From positions 124,001 through 188,000 of the forward strand of contig JBDHTQ010000003.1 in assembly GCA_039808765.1 (NCBI GenBank): a DNA stretch of 64,000 nucleotides. Direction: 5' to 3'. Of the stretch, positions 34,561 to 43,604 are shown piece after piece (position 1 is the first letter of the stretch; every line of letters starts with the position of its first letter). The stretch is from JBDHTQ01 sp039808765. GTDB taxonomy: Bacteria; Pseudomonadota; Alphaproteobacteria; UBA2400. A program made the position numbers and the translations under genes. The notes below the pieces were generated by a model. That model ran no database searches, was not told where the DNA came from, and saw only the letters and a list, made by a program, of their open reading frames with translations.

Positions 34561-35545
34561 GCGCTGATCCTGGGGCTCCGGTAACGGAATGACTTTTAAA
34601 AAGCTTCTGAAGAGTAAATTCAAGCTCATATACACGAGCATTATTCCGCTCTTCCGCGAGCCGTCGACCGGATGGTGTGAGTTCATTGAATGAATAAAAC
34701 TCTATCAAATACATCTGTTTATCTACAGAGTCTCTCACTGAACTGAAACCAAATCTTTGATGATTCGTACAGTTATCATCCACGCTTGCACCATGGGGTG
34801 TATTGTTAGCATCGTAAATAATCAGTATGCTTTCTTCGCGGTCGTAGCTCAACTCAAGAGAATTAACTTGTGTCACGTTGTTTAAGAGCGGAAGAACAGT
34901 CTGATTCAAAATAATTTCGGCTTCATTAATGCAATTATGCTGCGCAAGTGCGCACATTATTTTTGTTTGATAGGCAATGTAATAATCACAAAACTTACGG
35001 TTCTGAGGGAGTGGCATCTGTTCGAGGGTTTTCGAAAATGCAAGTAAATGCAGAGCATTCGCCGAGCGAAGTTCAGGTTTTTGTGATTCAAAATGCCCCA
35101 GAAGTTCCATAAGAAAAAGCGTTGAGATATTATAAGGTTCATATAATTTTTGGGGTTTGTTGGTTGATGCCGTGTCGCCGATAATATTCTGATTATTTGG
35201 TAAAATAAATGCAGCGCAGCGCGCTAAAATTTCGCAGGCAATGTCTGCACTCATATCTTGCGGGTCGGTCGTGTCAAACATTGCTGAAGCAATATCGCAA
35301 TAATCTTGATGATTTGTTGCAAGTCTGGCTGCTGTTTCAAGCAGGGTGCAGACCACTCGACGATCCATGCCATATTTCAGGCTGCGTCTCGCAAATGTGG
35401 TGGTCGCAGAAATGAAGTCTTTATCTGGACTCATCGGTGTAATGTGTTGGCCAAAATTGTGTGACTCAAAAAAACTGATCAGATCAAGCCGGGCCAAAAA
35501 CCGACGGGTGCCCGAGTTGGCTATTCCAGCTAAAACGTTGAACAT
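34553..35545 (-). CDS. Accessory family A protein, copy A3 (unknown)
   Basis: 330 residues, soluble and helical. LLETAARLATNHQDYCDIASAM and KIMCALAQHNCINEAEIILNQTVLPLL align with A1. Its final residues (GSAPK) are encoded by the repeat at 34465-34560. Copies of the same repeat flank it on both sides (34465 and 35668), so the gene sits between two elements. No known family; no secretion signal. Confidence 0.65.
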   Translation of the reverse strand: MFNVLAGIANSGTRRFLARLDLISFFESHNFGQHITPMSPDKDFISATTTFARRSLKYGMDRRVVCTLLETAARLATNHQDYCDIASAMFDTTDPQDMSADIACEILARCAAFILPNNQNIIGDTASTNKPQKLYEPYNISTLFLMELLGHFESQKPELRSANALHLLAFSKTLEQMPLPQNRKFCDYYIAYQTKIMCALAQHNCINEAEIILNQTVLPLLNNVTQVNSLELSYDREESILIIYDANNTPHGASVDDNCTNHQRFGFSSVRDSVDKQMYLIEFYSFNELTPSGRRLAEERNNARVYELEFTLQKLFKSHSVTGAPGSAPK

Positions 35546-35667
35546 ATTTTTTCTCCACTAAAAGATTCCCAAAATTATGGATGGACCTTATTGCGTTGGT
35601 TTTTAGTTGGCAAGTCTTTATAAACACATCTAGAAAAACATTTTTTATTACTCGAGCACGCAGCCTT

Positions 35668-35773
35668 TAAAGCAAATCTCGAAAAGATAGGATCGAAAGT
35701 AAGCACCTTTGACGACGTATTGACGCTAAAAGAATAAAAGAGAGCGCATCTCTTTTCGGGAGATGCGCTCTAA
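35668..35773 (+). repeat. Dispersed intergenic repeat, copy 5 (most complete)
   Basis: Begins AAAGCAAATCTCGAAAAGAT, contains CCTTTGACGACGTATTGACG, and ends with the hairpin AGAGCGCATCTC-TTTTCG-GGAGATGCGCTCT. The end stem is 12 bp with a 6-nt loop and would work as a transcription stop for the ileS mRNA (minus strand) or simply as RNA structure. Ends 31 nt from the ileS stop. Confidence 0.9.
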
Positions 35774-35803
35774 AGTGATTGATTAAATATTTTAATCAAT
35801 GTT

Positions 35804-38800
35804 TTAGGTAACCTTTTCTAGCGTCAATGTGATCTGTTGATCGCCGATTTCTTCTGAAAAATTTGGATTGCTGTTAAGTGGCGTCTCTTGAAAAACGATA
35901 TTTTGCGCCAAGGTCTCGCGTTGAATGTAATCAAGGTGAGGGGTCAGAGCTGTGCTCATCGCTGGCGGCATTTGCAAGGTTGCGTGAATACGATCAGAGA
36001 TGTGCAGGCCCTTGTCTTTACGGGTTTGCTGGATAAAGCGTACCAAATCGCGCGACCAACCCTGTACCTCAAGTTCAGGATAAATCGTGATATCAAGCGT
36101 AACAAGGCCTTTCCAAGAGTCGAAGGACTCTGCCGGAGAATCTCCTTCAACCACATAGCGTAACTCAAAATCACCAGACTGTAATGTGGCGCCAGCAATC
36201 GAAAGGGTGCCATCATTATTGAGCGTCCAGTTATCTGAACGTTGAGCTGTCATGATCTCTTTAAACTGTGACCCAAATGTTGCTCCCAATTTCGGGTTTA
36301 CCTTCACGGCTTGTTTGCCGAACTGAGCAGGAGTGTGAGATCGTTCAATCTCCACGATATTGACCGCCTCTTGAATCAGTCCGACGTAGGGCTCCAGTAT
36401 GCTGATGTTGGGGTGCGCAATGATTGCTTTTTTGAGTGGCAGACGAACGCGGCGGCGATGCTGTTCGCGCAATTTTAAAATTGCAGAACAGGCTTCACGG
36501 GCCAGATCCATGCCCACGACAATATCCTGCGCCGTTGGCAACGTTTTTGCGATCGGCCAGTCGGTCAAGTGCACGCTTTCCTCGCCTGTTAGTGCGCGGT
36601 GCATGTATTCACTCAAGAAGGGCATGAGCGGGGCAAGCGCTTTGGTTGCATACACAAGTGTTGTGTAAAGCGTATCATAGGCAGCTTGTTTGTCCGCGCT
36701 CATCTCTTCAGCCCAGAAGGCATTGCGACGGTTGCGGATAAACCAGTTATTGAGCGCTTCAATATACGGTACTGCAGCGTTGAAAGCTGCCGGGATATTC
36801 ATCTGATCCAGGTTTGTTTCAATGTCTTCAATCAAGCGCCTGGTTTTACCCAGAATGAACAAATCGAGCGGATGGGTTGAGCTTGTGTTGATATGCCCCT
36901 CGACATTATCAGCGTTAGCGTACAACGTGAAAAAATAAAACGCATTCCACAGCCGCATAATCACCAAGCGCATAGACTTGATGATATCGCTATCATCTTC
37001 CGCGAAGGAAAGATCTCCCCCCACTGTAAGCGGAGAAGAAAGCAAGTACCAGCGCAAGGCATCCGAACCTAATGTGTTCATGACCTCAGCCGGATCGGGA
37101 TAGTTACGCAGACGCTTTGAAATCTTCTGATTGTTTACGTCAAGCACAACACCATGACAGATGCAGTTTTTGAACGGAGCGCGGTCGAATAGTGCAGTTG
37201 AAAGCACCATAAGAAGATAGAACCAGCCGCGCGTTTGCGAGATGTACTCAACAATAAAATCGCCGGGGAAGTTTTGTTCAAATTTCTCCTGATTTTCAAA
37301 AGGATAATGGACCTGTGCGAACGGCATTGATCCTGATTCAAACCAGCAATCAAGAATCTCTGGGACACGCCGCATCATTGACTTGCCGGTCGGGTCGTCG
37401 GGATTGGGTCGTACAAGATCATCGATGTAAGGTCGATGGAGATTCTCTACTTTCACACCAAAGTCTTTTTCCAGCTCTTCAATCGAACCGTAAACATCCA
37501 CGCGAGGATAATTGTCATCATCGCTTTTCCAAACCGGAATGGGGGCACCCCAGAAGCGATTACGTGAGATGTTCCAGTCACGCGCATTGGCTAACCAATT
37601 GCCAAAGGTGCCATCCTTGATGTGTCCGGGGACCCACGTAATTCCTTGGTTTAGCTCTACCATGCGGTCTTTAAATCGGCTCACTTCCAGATACCACGAG
37701 CTGATTGCCTTATAGATCAAGGGTTGATCGGTTCGCCAGCAATGCGGATAGCTGTGCAAGATTTGATCGTGCTTCAGTACTACGCCGGGTTGTTTTTTAA
37801 GGTCACGGATGATGGCGTCATTCGCTTCAAGAATAACGTTCATGCCTGCATAGTCGCTGACCTCGTCGGTAAATTTTCCGGCATCATCGACCGGCACAAC
37901 TGTGGGAACACCAAATGCTTTCCCAACAACCATGTCATCTTCACCGAAACCAGGCGCTATATGCACAACCCCCGTTCCACTTTCAGCATCAACAAAGTCA
38001 GCTTGAATAACCTTGAAAGCGCCGTTCAGTTGCGAAAAATACGGGAACAAAGGTGTGTATGACAACCCCACCAGATCGGTGCCTTTCACCTCTTTCACGA
38101 CGGTGTAGCCTTCAAGTTCACGGGCATAACGCTCGCGGGCATTCTCGGCAATGATGACTCCTTCACCATTTTTTTCCAGTAACTGGTATGTAAATTCCGG
38201 ATTAACACACAAAGCCATGTTTGATGGCAGCGTCCATGGTGTGGTGGTCCAAGCTAGAACGCGAACGGGGAGATCAAAAAGTGGCGTCTCTTTAAGCTTG
38301 AATCCAACTGTTAGCGTGGGGTCTGTGCGTTCACGATAGGCATTATCCATACGGGTTTCAAAGTTTGAAACCGGGCTTTGCGCTGCCCAAGAGTACGCTA
38401 CCACACGATAGCCTTCATAGATCAGGCCTTTGTTGTAGAGTGTTTTAAAGGCCCAGATAACGCTTTCCATGTAATTGCGATCCATGGTGCGATACTGCTC
38501 TTTGAAAGAGACCCATCGACCTTGGCGGGTAACGTATTTAACCCATTCTTCCGTATACCGGGTAACATCGGCCTCGCAGGCGGCATTAAATTTTTCAATG
38601 CCGTAGTCTTGAATTGCTTTTGCGCCACTGATACCGAGTTGCGGTTCAACAGACAATTCTGCCGGCAGTCCGTGGCAATCCCACCCGAAGCGACGGCTAA
38701 CATGATGGCCTTTCATCGTTTGATATCGGGGCACGAGATCCTTGACGTATCCTGTCAGCAAATGGCCGTAGTGAGGCAGTCCATTGGCAAAAGGGGGGCC

Positions 38801-38956
38801 ATCATAAAAGACAAACTCATTCGATTTGCCGTTAATTCTTTGCGGGCGAAAATCAACAGATTTTTCAAAAACAGCATTATCCTGCCAAAATTTCAGAATT
38901 TCTTTCTCCATCGCGACAAAATTTGGCGCGGCGGGGAGGTCAGGATAACGGCTCAT
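35804..38956 (-). CDS. ileS: Isoleucyl-tRNA synthetase, eukaryote-like (type 2)
   Basis: 1050 residues, class I. The HIGH-type motif is HYGH in LPHYGHLLTGY, the KMSKS-type motif is KISKR followed by LRNYPDP. The sequence RLRNYPDP and the length (over 1000) mark the eukaryotic/archaeal-like IleS2 subgroup rather than the usual bacterial one (about 930-940). This subgroup is known to be insensitive to mupirocin in several bacteria. Editing domain (CP1) and a C-terminal extension are present. Family A lies downstream and family B upstream. Confidence 0.93.
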   Translation of the reverse strand: MSRYPDLPAAPNFVAMEKEILKFWQDNAVFEKSVDFRPQRINGKSNEFVFYDGPPFANGLPHYGHLLTGYVKDLVPRYQTMKGHHVSRRFGWDCHGLPAELSVEPQLGISGAKAIQDYGIEKFNAACEADVTRYTEEWVKYVTRQGRWVSFKEQYRTMDRNYMESVIWAFKTLYNKGLIYEGYRVVAYSWAAQSPVSNFETRMDNAYRERTDPTLTVGFKLKETPLFDLPVRVLAWTTTPWTLPSNMALCVNPEFTYQLLEKNGEGVIIAENARERYARELEGYTVVKEVKGTDLVGLSYTPLFPYFSQLNGAFKVIQADFVDAESGTGVVHIAPGFGEDDMVVGKAFGVPTVVPVDDAGKFTDEVSDYAGMNVILEANDAIIRDLKKQPGVVLKHDQILHSYPHCWRTDQPLIYKAISSWYLEVSRFKDRMVELNQGITWVPGHIKDGTFGNWLANARDWNISRNRFWGAPIPVWKSDDDNYPRVDVYGSIEELEKDFGVKVENLHRPYIDDLVRPNPDDPTGKSMMRRVPEILDCWFESGSMPFAQVHYPFENQEKFEQNFPGDFIVEYISQTRGWFYLLMVLSTALFDRAPFKNCICHGVVLDVNNQKISKRLRNYPDPAEVMNTLGSDALRWYLLSSPLTVGGDLSFAEDDSDIIKSMRLVIMRLWNAFYFFTLYANADNVEGHINTSSTHPLDLFILGKTRRLIEDIETNLDQMNIPAAFNAAVPYIEALNNWFIRNRRNAFWAEEMSADKQAAYDTLYTTLVYATKALAPLMPFLSEYMHRALTGEESVHLTDWPIAKTLPTAQDIVVGMDLAREACSAILKLREQHRRRVRLPLKKAIIAHPNISILEPYVGLIQEAVNIVEIERSHTPAQFGKQAVKVNPKLGATFGSQFKEIMTAQRSDNWTLNNDGTLSIAGATLQSGDFELRYVVEGDSPAESFDSWKGLVTLDITIYPELEVQGWSRDLVRFIQQTRKDKGLHISDRIHATLQMPPAMSTALTPHLDYIQRETLAQNIVFQETPLNSNPNFSEEIGDQQITLTLEKVT

Positions 38957-39196
38957 TTTCTTAACTCCGGCAAAATCTTAATTATTAAATGCAGTTAACA
39001 TCACCGCGCCTTTTTTTTCAATGAATTTATTAAGCGAGCGCGTAAGTTCAATTAAATAAAGTGTGGGCGGGTTCGGAACAATTTTTAATTATGGACGCGC
39101 GTCACTAAAAGTGTTTGGTTGCGTGAATCTTTCTTGAAGTGGGTCTCCGTGATGCGTACTATGCGGCAATTTTTCATTTTTAAAGGAATGTGAAAA

Positions 39197-40214
39197 ATGG
39201 ATCAAAGAAGTTTGGATCTGGCTTATACGCTGGTTTTATCTATCCCTGTCGATAAATCTTTGCAAGCAATGCGTGCGGCTCATGATCAATTCGTTCTTGC
39301 GAACCCTAGATATAGATATGGCGAACATGAATTGGCGGCGTATTTCGATCGTTCATTAAGAACCATCTGTCGAGGCTTTTGTTCATGTACTGCTTTCAAA
39401 TTTAATGTTGAGCAAGACGGCCAAACCCCCTGTGTGGATATTTCCTATCGTGGTGGGGGCAATACATGGGTTTTAAATACCATGAAAAGAGCACTTGGCA
39501 TTAAAGTGGACTCTTTTAGAGGCCCTTATCGTGAGCATCCGCTTGATTGCAGTAATGTTGATAATAAGCTGATCACGACCCATGTCGTCGGCCATGACAG
39601 TGTCGCCCGTCTTATCGCTTTAGCAGATTTTTCTAAAAAACAAGGTCATTTAAGCGATAATCCTCATGCAATGCAAAATATGGCTAAACTGTTGGCATTA
39701 AGGGATGGGAAACTTCCGCGCCTCGAGGATCAAGAAACGCAGGTCATGGATCACCCCTATGATTTGGGTGCTGCCGAAATGGTTAATGTTGGAGTTGTTG
39801 ATGTTTGTGGGCAGGCGTTCAATTTGTTGGCAGCTATTAGAGATGTAACGAATTTTTGCGGTCAGAAGGTCTCCCCCCCCCATGATGCAGCACTTGTTCG
39901 ATCGGCACCCTGATTGTATAGGCGTGGGCGAAGATGAGCTTTATGACTTGATTAGAAGCGGGCAGTATAATGGCGAATTATTTGTTCCTACTTTCCAAAT
40001 GATGCAAATGATTGCAGCCTCTCCTTGGGCAATTTATCACGATTCTCTTCGTGACCCAGAATATGCGACATGCAGCGAGGTCTCTAAGCCGAATAACTTT
40101 TTTCATCCCAATGATTTTGTTACGACATGGAGCCACAATAGGGAAAAAGGGCTTGTATTTAGGACAGCAGATATTGCCCACCGTCTGGTTCGGCTTACCC
40201 CCGCACATCAGTAA
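39197..40214 (+). pseudogene. Accessory family B protein, copy B1, split by a frameshift at a C9 run
   Basis: Two frames together make one family B protein. Frame one (39197-39913) ends ...NFCGQKVSPP then unrelated residues; frame two takes over at 39882 with DELYDLIRSGQYNGELFVP, matching B3/B4. The break is at nine C's (39873-39881). Removing one C would join them into 338 residues, the size of B2 (335), B3 (342) and B4 (335). It is either phase-variable, recently broken, or a sequencing miscount. A ribosome site AAAGGAATG precedes the start. Function unknown. Confidence 0.75.
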
Positions 40215-40244
40215 GAACGGACGACTGCAATAAACCCAAAAAAG

Positions 40245-40270
40245 AAAAGGCTATCGAAAGATAGCCTTTT
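40245..40270. terminator. Bidirectional terminator between B1 and the ankyrin-like gene
   Basis: AAAAGGCTATC (40245-40255), tetraloop GAAA, GATAGCCTTTT (40260-40270): an 11-bp perfect stem with T and A tails, placed between convergent genes. A GNRA-like loop supports a real RNA hairpin. Confidence 0.85.
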
Positions 40271-40293
40271 CCACCGGGAGAAAATGTATTTTT

Positions 40294-40887
40294 TTAGTGT
40301 GCTGCGGCTGCGAGAGCGTCTCGATCATAGGGGCTGAACATGCCGCCAGCTTGGCGATATAATGCAATAATTTCAGGATCTTTGCATCGTGCAACATAGA
40401 AGCCTGCTGAGCGTCCCTCGGTGTCTTTCGCATTGCTAAAGTGAAGGCCGGCTCCTAACGCTGCTTTAAACAGTGCATGGCCTAGTGGTGAGTGGTTGTA
40501 ATAACGAACAGGCTCAACCTGAGAAATATTTCCCACCCGCGCCACATCCCCCAGAGCGATAAAATCATAATTCAGGCAAAGCCTGGCGATATAGTATCCC
40601 GCATCAAGTCCGAATGAATCACGCATGGATGTAAAACTTCCACCTAGCGCGATAAAACTGGCAATCGACTCTTGCCCTTCGCGTGCCGCTTTTGTGCCAG
40701 CATCAAGTCCGCGTTCATTGATCCATTGACGTATGTCATTGACCGCTGAATAAAGCAGATCAAAAACGGTTTCTGAAGATGTTCGCTCCCGCTGTGTGTG
40801 AAAATCGGCTGCTGCGCAAAGATATTCACATCCCTGTCCACTGCGAATAATGGCCTGTGTAAAGGCTAATTGAAGGTCTGATGTCAT
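40294..40887 (-). CDS. Hypothetical protein with possible ankyrin-like repeats
   Basis: 197 residues. Two or three stretches look like degenerate ankyrin units: GLDAGTKAAREGQESIASFIALGGSF, then FGLDAGYYIARLCLNYDFIALG, then TEGRSAGFYVARCKDPEIIALYRQAGGMF. Each has the G...A/AAREG..A..I.L...GG rhythm. Ankyrin proteins are frequent in host-associated Alphaproteobacteria. The call is by eye and moderate. No signal peptide. Lies convergent to B1 with a shared terminator. Confidence 0.45.
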   Translation of the reverse strand: MTSDLQLAFTQAIIRSGQGCEYLCAAADFHTQRERTSSETVFDLLYSAVNDIRQWINERGLDAGTKAAREGQESIASFIALGGSFTSMRDSFGLDAGYYIARLCLNYDFIALGDVARVGNISQVEPVRYYNHSPLGHALFKAALGAGLHFSNAKDTEGRSAGFYVARCKDPEIIALYRQAGGMFSPYDRDALAAAAH

Positions 40888-41420
40888 TATTCCCGCCCTG
40901 TTTAGAGTCTGCCCTGTTGTTTATTAACTTTTGTGATTATTTTTCTTAAGATTATTCTATCTGCATATGGTTGAAAACGGATTAACAGTGAATTTTTCCC
41001 ACGCCTAATTTTGATATTAATGTGTGTTAATAAAACATGGAGAGCTGTTAGGTATTGTAAATACCCACAACCTACGCCACTTAAAAATTTTGGGTCTGAA
41101 GTAGCTAAGAGTTAGTGGGTAGTGTTTTTATACAAGTATTCTCTCTGCTTGAGAGGCTGTTGATGGTCTCCTCCATTGAAGCGCCATTCACACTCCTTTA
41201 AAAAACCAATAGAAATGGTCTTCTTTGATCCCATTAAACTTCCGCATATGACGCTTGGTTTGGTCTCATAAATTCACAATTTTTCTTGAATGATAGGCAA
41301 GAGTGTCTCTTTTTTTACATTAAGGATAAGAGGGTAGTGGTTAATTACCTTCATCTTGAACTCAAATAATCTTTTAGATAATACTATTTGCGTTGTACTG
41401 CTTTAAAGAAGAGGTCCTTT
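40888..41420. other. Non-coding gap with the IS remnant
   Basis: About 530 nt without a supported intact gene. It contains the IS remnant (41112-41265) and a small palindrome GGTATT-GTA-AATACC at 41051-41065. The rest is AT-rich with no recognisable element. Confidence 0.6.
41112..41265 (-). mobile_element. Remnant of an IS1595/ISXO2-like transposase (C-terminal piece)
   Basis: On the minus strand QTKRHMRKFNGIKEDHFYWF runs from 41265; after a one-base shift in a run of six T the frame continues LKECEWRFNGGDHQQPLKQ. Both parts match my memory of the C-terminus of IS1595-family transposases (KFNG...F...LKECEFRFN). The rest of the element, including the catalytic domain and inverted repeats, is not present. 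A decayed insertion lying in the 530-nt gap between the ankyrin-like gene and the kinase. Confidence 0.7.
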
Positions 41421-41942
41421 GTGAACAGCCCTGCAAATTTTCATACCCTGATTGAAATGCTTAAGTCCTATAAGAGAATTCTGGTTGTAGGCGCGTCAGG
41501 CTCCGGCAAGTCATATCTTTCGAAGAAAATTGCCGGTCAGCTTGATCTCCCGCTTTATCATCTTGATAAGATCTTCTGGAAGCCGGGCTGGAAAGCCTCC
41601 AGTGTTGAAGAGTTTGACCAGAATTTGGCATCGATTCTGACTTCCGAAACCTTTATAATGGAGGGTACTTACATATCGAATTTCATGCATCGCGCCAAGT
41701 ATGCGGATGCTGTTCTTTTTGTTGAAATCGGTTTCTTTAGGCGGCTCTGGCGGATTCTCTCGCGTTCATTCAGCACAGCAGGAATGGTGAGAGATGATAT
41801 GGCTGATGGATGTGTGGAAACCATATCCTGGTCATATTTCAAATTTCTCAAATGGGCGCTGAAGTTTGAAGAAACAAAAAAGCGACTTCTTGCCGAAAGC
41901 AGCCAAGCGAACATTCCCGTAATTTTTTATCAAAACAGGTAA
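41421..41942 (+). CDS. P-loop kinase of the FlaR/topology-modulation type
   Basis: 173 residues from the GTG at 41421 (6 nt after AGAGG). RILVVGASGSGKSYLSKKIA is a Walker A; LPLYHLDKIFWKPGWK is the acceptor-site signature of the small kinase group often called topology modulation protein (FlaR-related). MADGCVETISW also fits the family. It is adenylate-kinase-like with unknown substrate. The last residues (IPVIFYQNR) look shorter than usual. It shares a strand, at 3 nt, with a frameshifted unknown gene and lies in the accessory zone. Confidence 0.7.
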   Translation: MNSPANFHTLIEMLKSYKRILVVGASGSGKSYLSKKIAGQLDLPLYHLDKIFWKPGWKASSVEEFDQNLASILTSETFIMEGTYISNFMHRAKYADAVLFVEIGFFRRLWRILSRSFSTAGMVRDDMADGCVETISWSYFKFLKWALKFEETKKRLLAESSQANIPVIFYQNR

Positions 41943-41945
41943 TGA

Positions 41946-42312
41946 ATGGATAGGGCCGCTTTAAAACAGAGAAACGACGAACTCGCTCAGAAAATAATAA
42001 GCGAGATAGAACACGAAAATCGGGTGCTCAACATCGTCTTTTCAGCATCCGGTATAAGCGTCTCTGTTCTGGAGCTGAAGCCGGATGTCATTTTTTATCA
42101 GCAGCCTTGGTACATTAATCCGAAATCCGCTATTGAGTTAACCTCGCCACACGCCCTGACGGCATATATGCGGGGCATGGGGGTGGATTGTACAAAGAGA
42201 ACTTGGGATTGATCCGGAACAGTTAAGCAGTGTTTTCTTCAAACTGCGTTTTGGTGATCTCTTGACTAGGCGCGTTGATCTGAAGGTTGAGCCTATCTTT
42301 GGGCTTGCCTGA
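41946..42312 (+). pseudogene. Unknown small gene with a frameshift
   Basis: Frame one codes 88 residues (MDRAALKQRNDELAQ... to CTKRTWD). At a run of five G (42179-42183) a second frame can take over: IVQRELGIDPEQLSSVFFKLR then FGDLLTRRVDLKVEPIFGLA and a stop at 42310-42312. Removing one base gives a 121-residue protein. The second part is clearly amino-acid-biased and hence probably once coding. No family recognised. Either a pseudogene, a slippage site or a sequencing error. Confidence 0.5.
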
Positions 42313-42492
42313 TAATGAAACAATGACATTTTATAAATACGGGGAATCTTTATAAGATTAAGTGCACCTTATTGGATACTCTCCAGATTAAATAGAACAT
42401 TCAAAATACTCTTTCAATTGACCGCATGCAGGGCTGAGATTATCTTCAATCTGCGCAAAATATGATTTTTTTGCACAGAGGGGAGGATTTGA

Positions 42493-43500
42493 ATGATACA
42501 CCAAGAAAAAATCTTTTCCCTTTGTTTCAATGGATTAGATAAAATCGCCTGTGATCAAAAATTAGATCAGCTGAAAGCGCTTATTCGAAATAACCATCAT
42601 AGGAATGTGGTCGAAGGCGCAAGAAATGAGATTCAAGATATTGAAGAAATCTTGTTTATGCTCGTTAGAACTGTCTTTAAACATAGCGTCTATCGGCTGA
42701 TTGCTAAAAACCAGACACCCGGAATTCAATTTGCTTTTGAAAGCATGTCCACACGTGATCTATGTTCACGACAATTGCAAGAATACCTGGGATTTTCTGA
42801 AGGGGTTAATCAATTAGAGAGTAATTCGCCTAAGACGAATGCACTTGCATCTCGTCATGCCCCAGAGTTTTTGTATTATTTTGGGAAAGATGCAATATTA
42901 AAGCTGATGTGCTTGGCACGCATTGCTCAATTATGTTCATTTTGGCGTCAACACCCTTATGTTCAGAAGTCCATACTTCCGCTTATCGAGTTATATGAAG
43001 GCATCCCACCAAATGTCGTAACTGAGTATAGTCGCGATTTGAGTATGTCTTTGGACTATGGAATTGCCTCTGAGGTCACGATTGGTTCTTTTGCATATCC
43101 AGGAGTTGGTGTTTTTAACATGATTGCGGCAGGGCACCCTATTACGCGATTTAATCATATGCCACTATCATTGGTTGATATTCGGGCTAGAGGAGGAAAC
43201 TCAAAATTTTGTTTGCTTGATGAAGCGCAACTCGCACTTATGATACTTAGAAATCAATACAAGAATCAATGGGTTATACCAACATACCCCATGCTTCTCT
43301 TTCTGATGAATAATAGAGAAATAGCTTTTCCTCAAACCAATCCTGAGCAGGTTAATCGAAGTGGTGTTTACGGTTCATGCTCCCCAGCGAGCTTGAATAA
43401 TTTTGGTATGTTCAAAGGATATGCTATGAATGGTGGCGCTGTCCGTATCAACCATATGACGCCTGCAAATTTTCAACTTTGTCGATTTGATCATATGTGA
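42493..43500 (+). CDS. Accessory family B protein, copy B2 (unknown)
   Basis: 335 residues, soluble. It shares with B3 and B4 the block FNMIAAGHPITRFN (B4: FNLVVAGGDLVAFN; B3: YDLVMAGDDMRSHI) and Y.NQWVIPTYPML, and ends with LCRFDHM. Its N-terminal half diverges. The GGGGAGGA ribosome site precedes the ATG at 42493. Its stop codon TGA is the first three bases of repeat copy 6. No known domain, no signal peptide. Confidence 0.65.
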   Translation: MIHQEKIFSLCFNGLDKIACDQKLDQLKALIRNNHHRNVVEGARNEIQDIEEILFMLVRTVFKHSVYRLIAKNQTPGIQFAFESMSTRDLCSRQLQEYLGFSEGVNQLESNSPKTNALASRHAPEFLYYFGKDAILKLMCLARIAQLCSFWRQHPYVQKSILPLIELYEGIPPNVVTEYSRDLSMSLDYGIASEVTIGSFAYPGVGVFNMIAAGHPITRFNHMPLSLVDIRARGGNSKFCLLDEAQLALMILRNQYKNQWVIPTYPMLLFLMNNREIAFPQTNPEQVNRSGVYGSCSPASLNNFGMFKGYAMNGGAVRINHMTPANFQLCRFDHM

Positions 43501-43552
43501 TTTGCGTTAAAAGAATGAAACTGAGCGCGTCTATCTTTGGGAGATGCGCTCT
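43498..43552 (+). repeat. Dispersed intergenic repeat, copy 6 (3' half)
   Basis: Starts at the stop codon of B2 (TGATTTGCGTTAAAAGAATG), then AGCGCGTCTATCTTT and GGGAGATGCGCTCTAA. Only the second half is present; the AGAGCAAATCCC half is missing. Lies between B2 and B3 on the same strand. Confidence 0.82.
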
Positions 43553-43604
43553 AACGTGGCATGCTTGAGAATCCGTTGCGGTTTTAATGTGTTACGGAAA
43601 TGAA

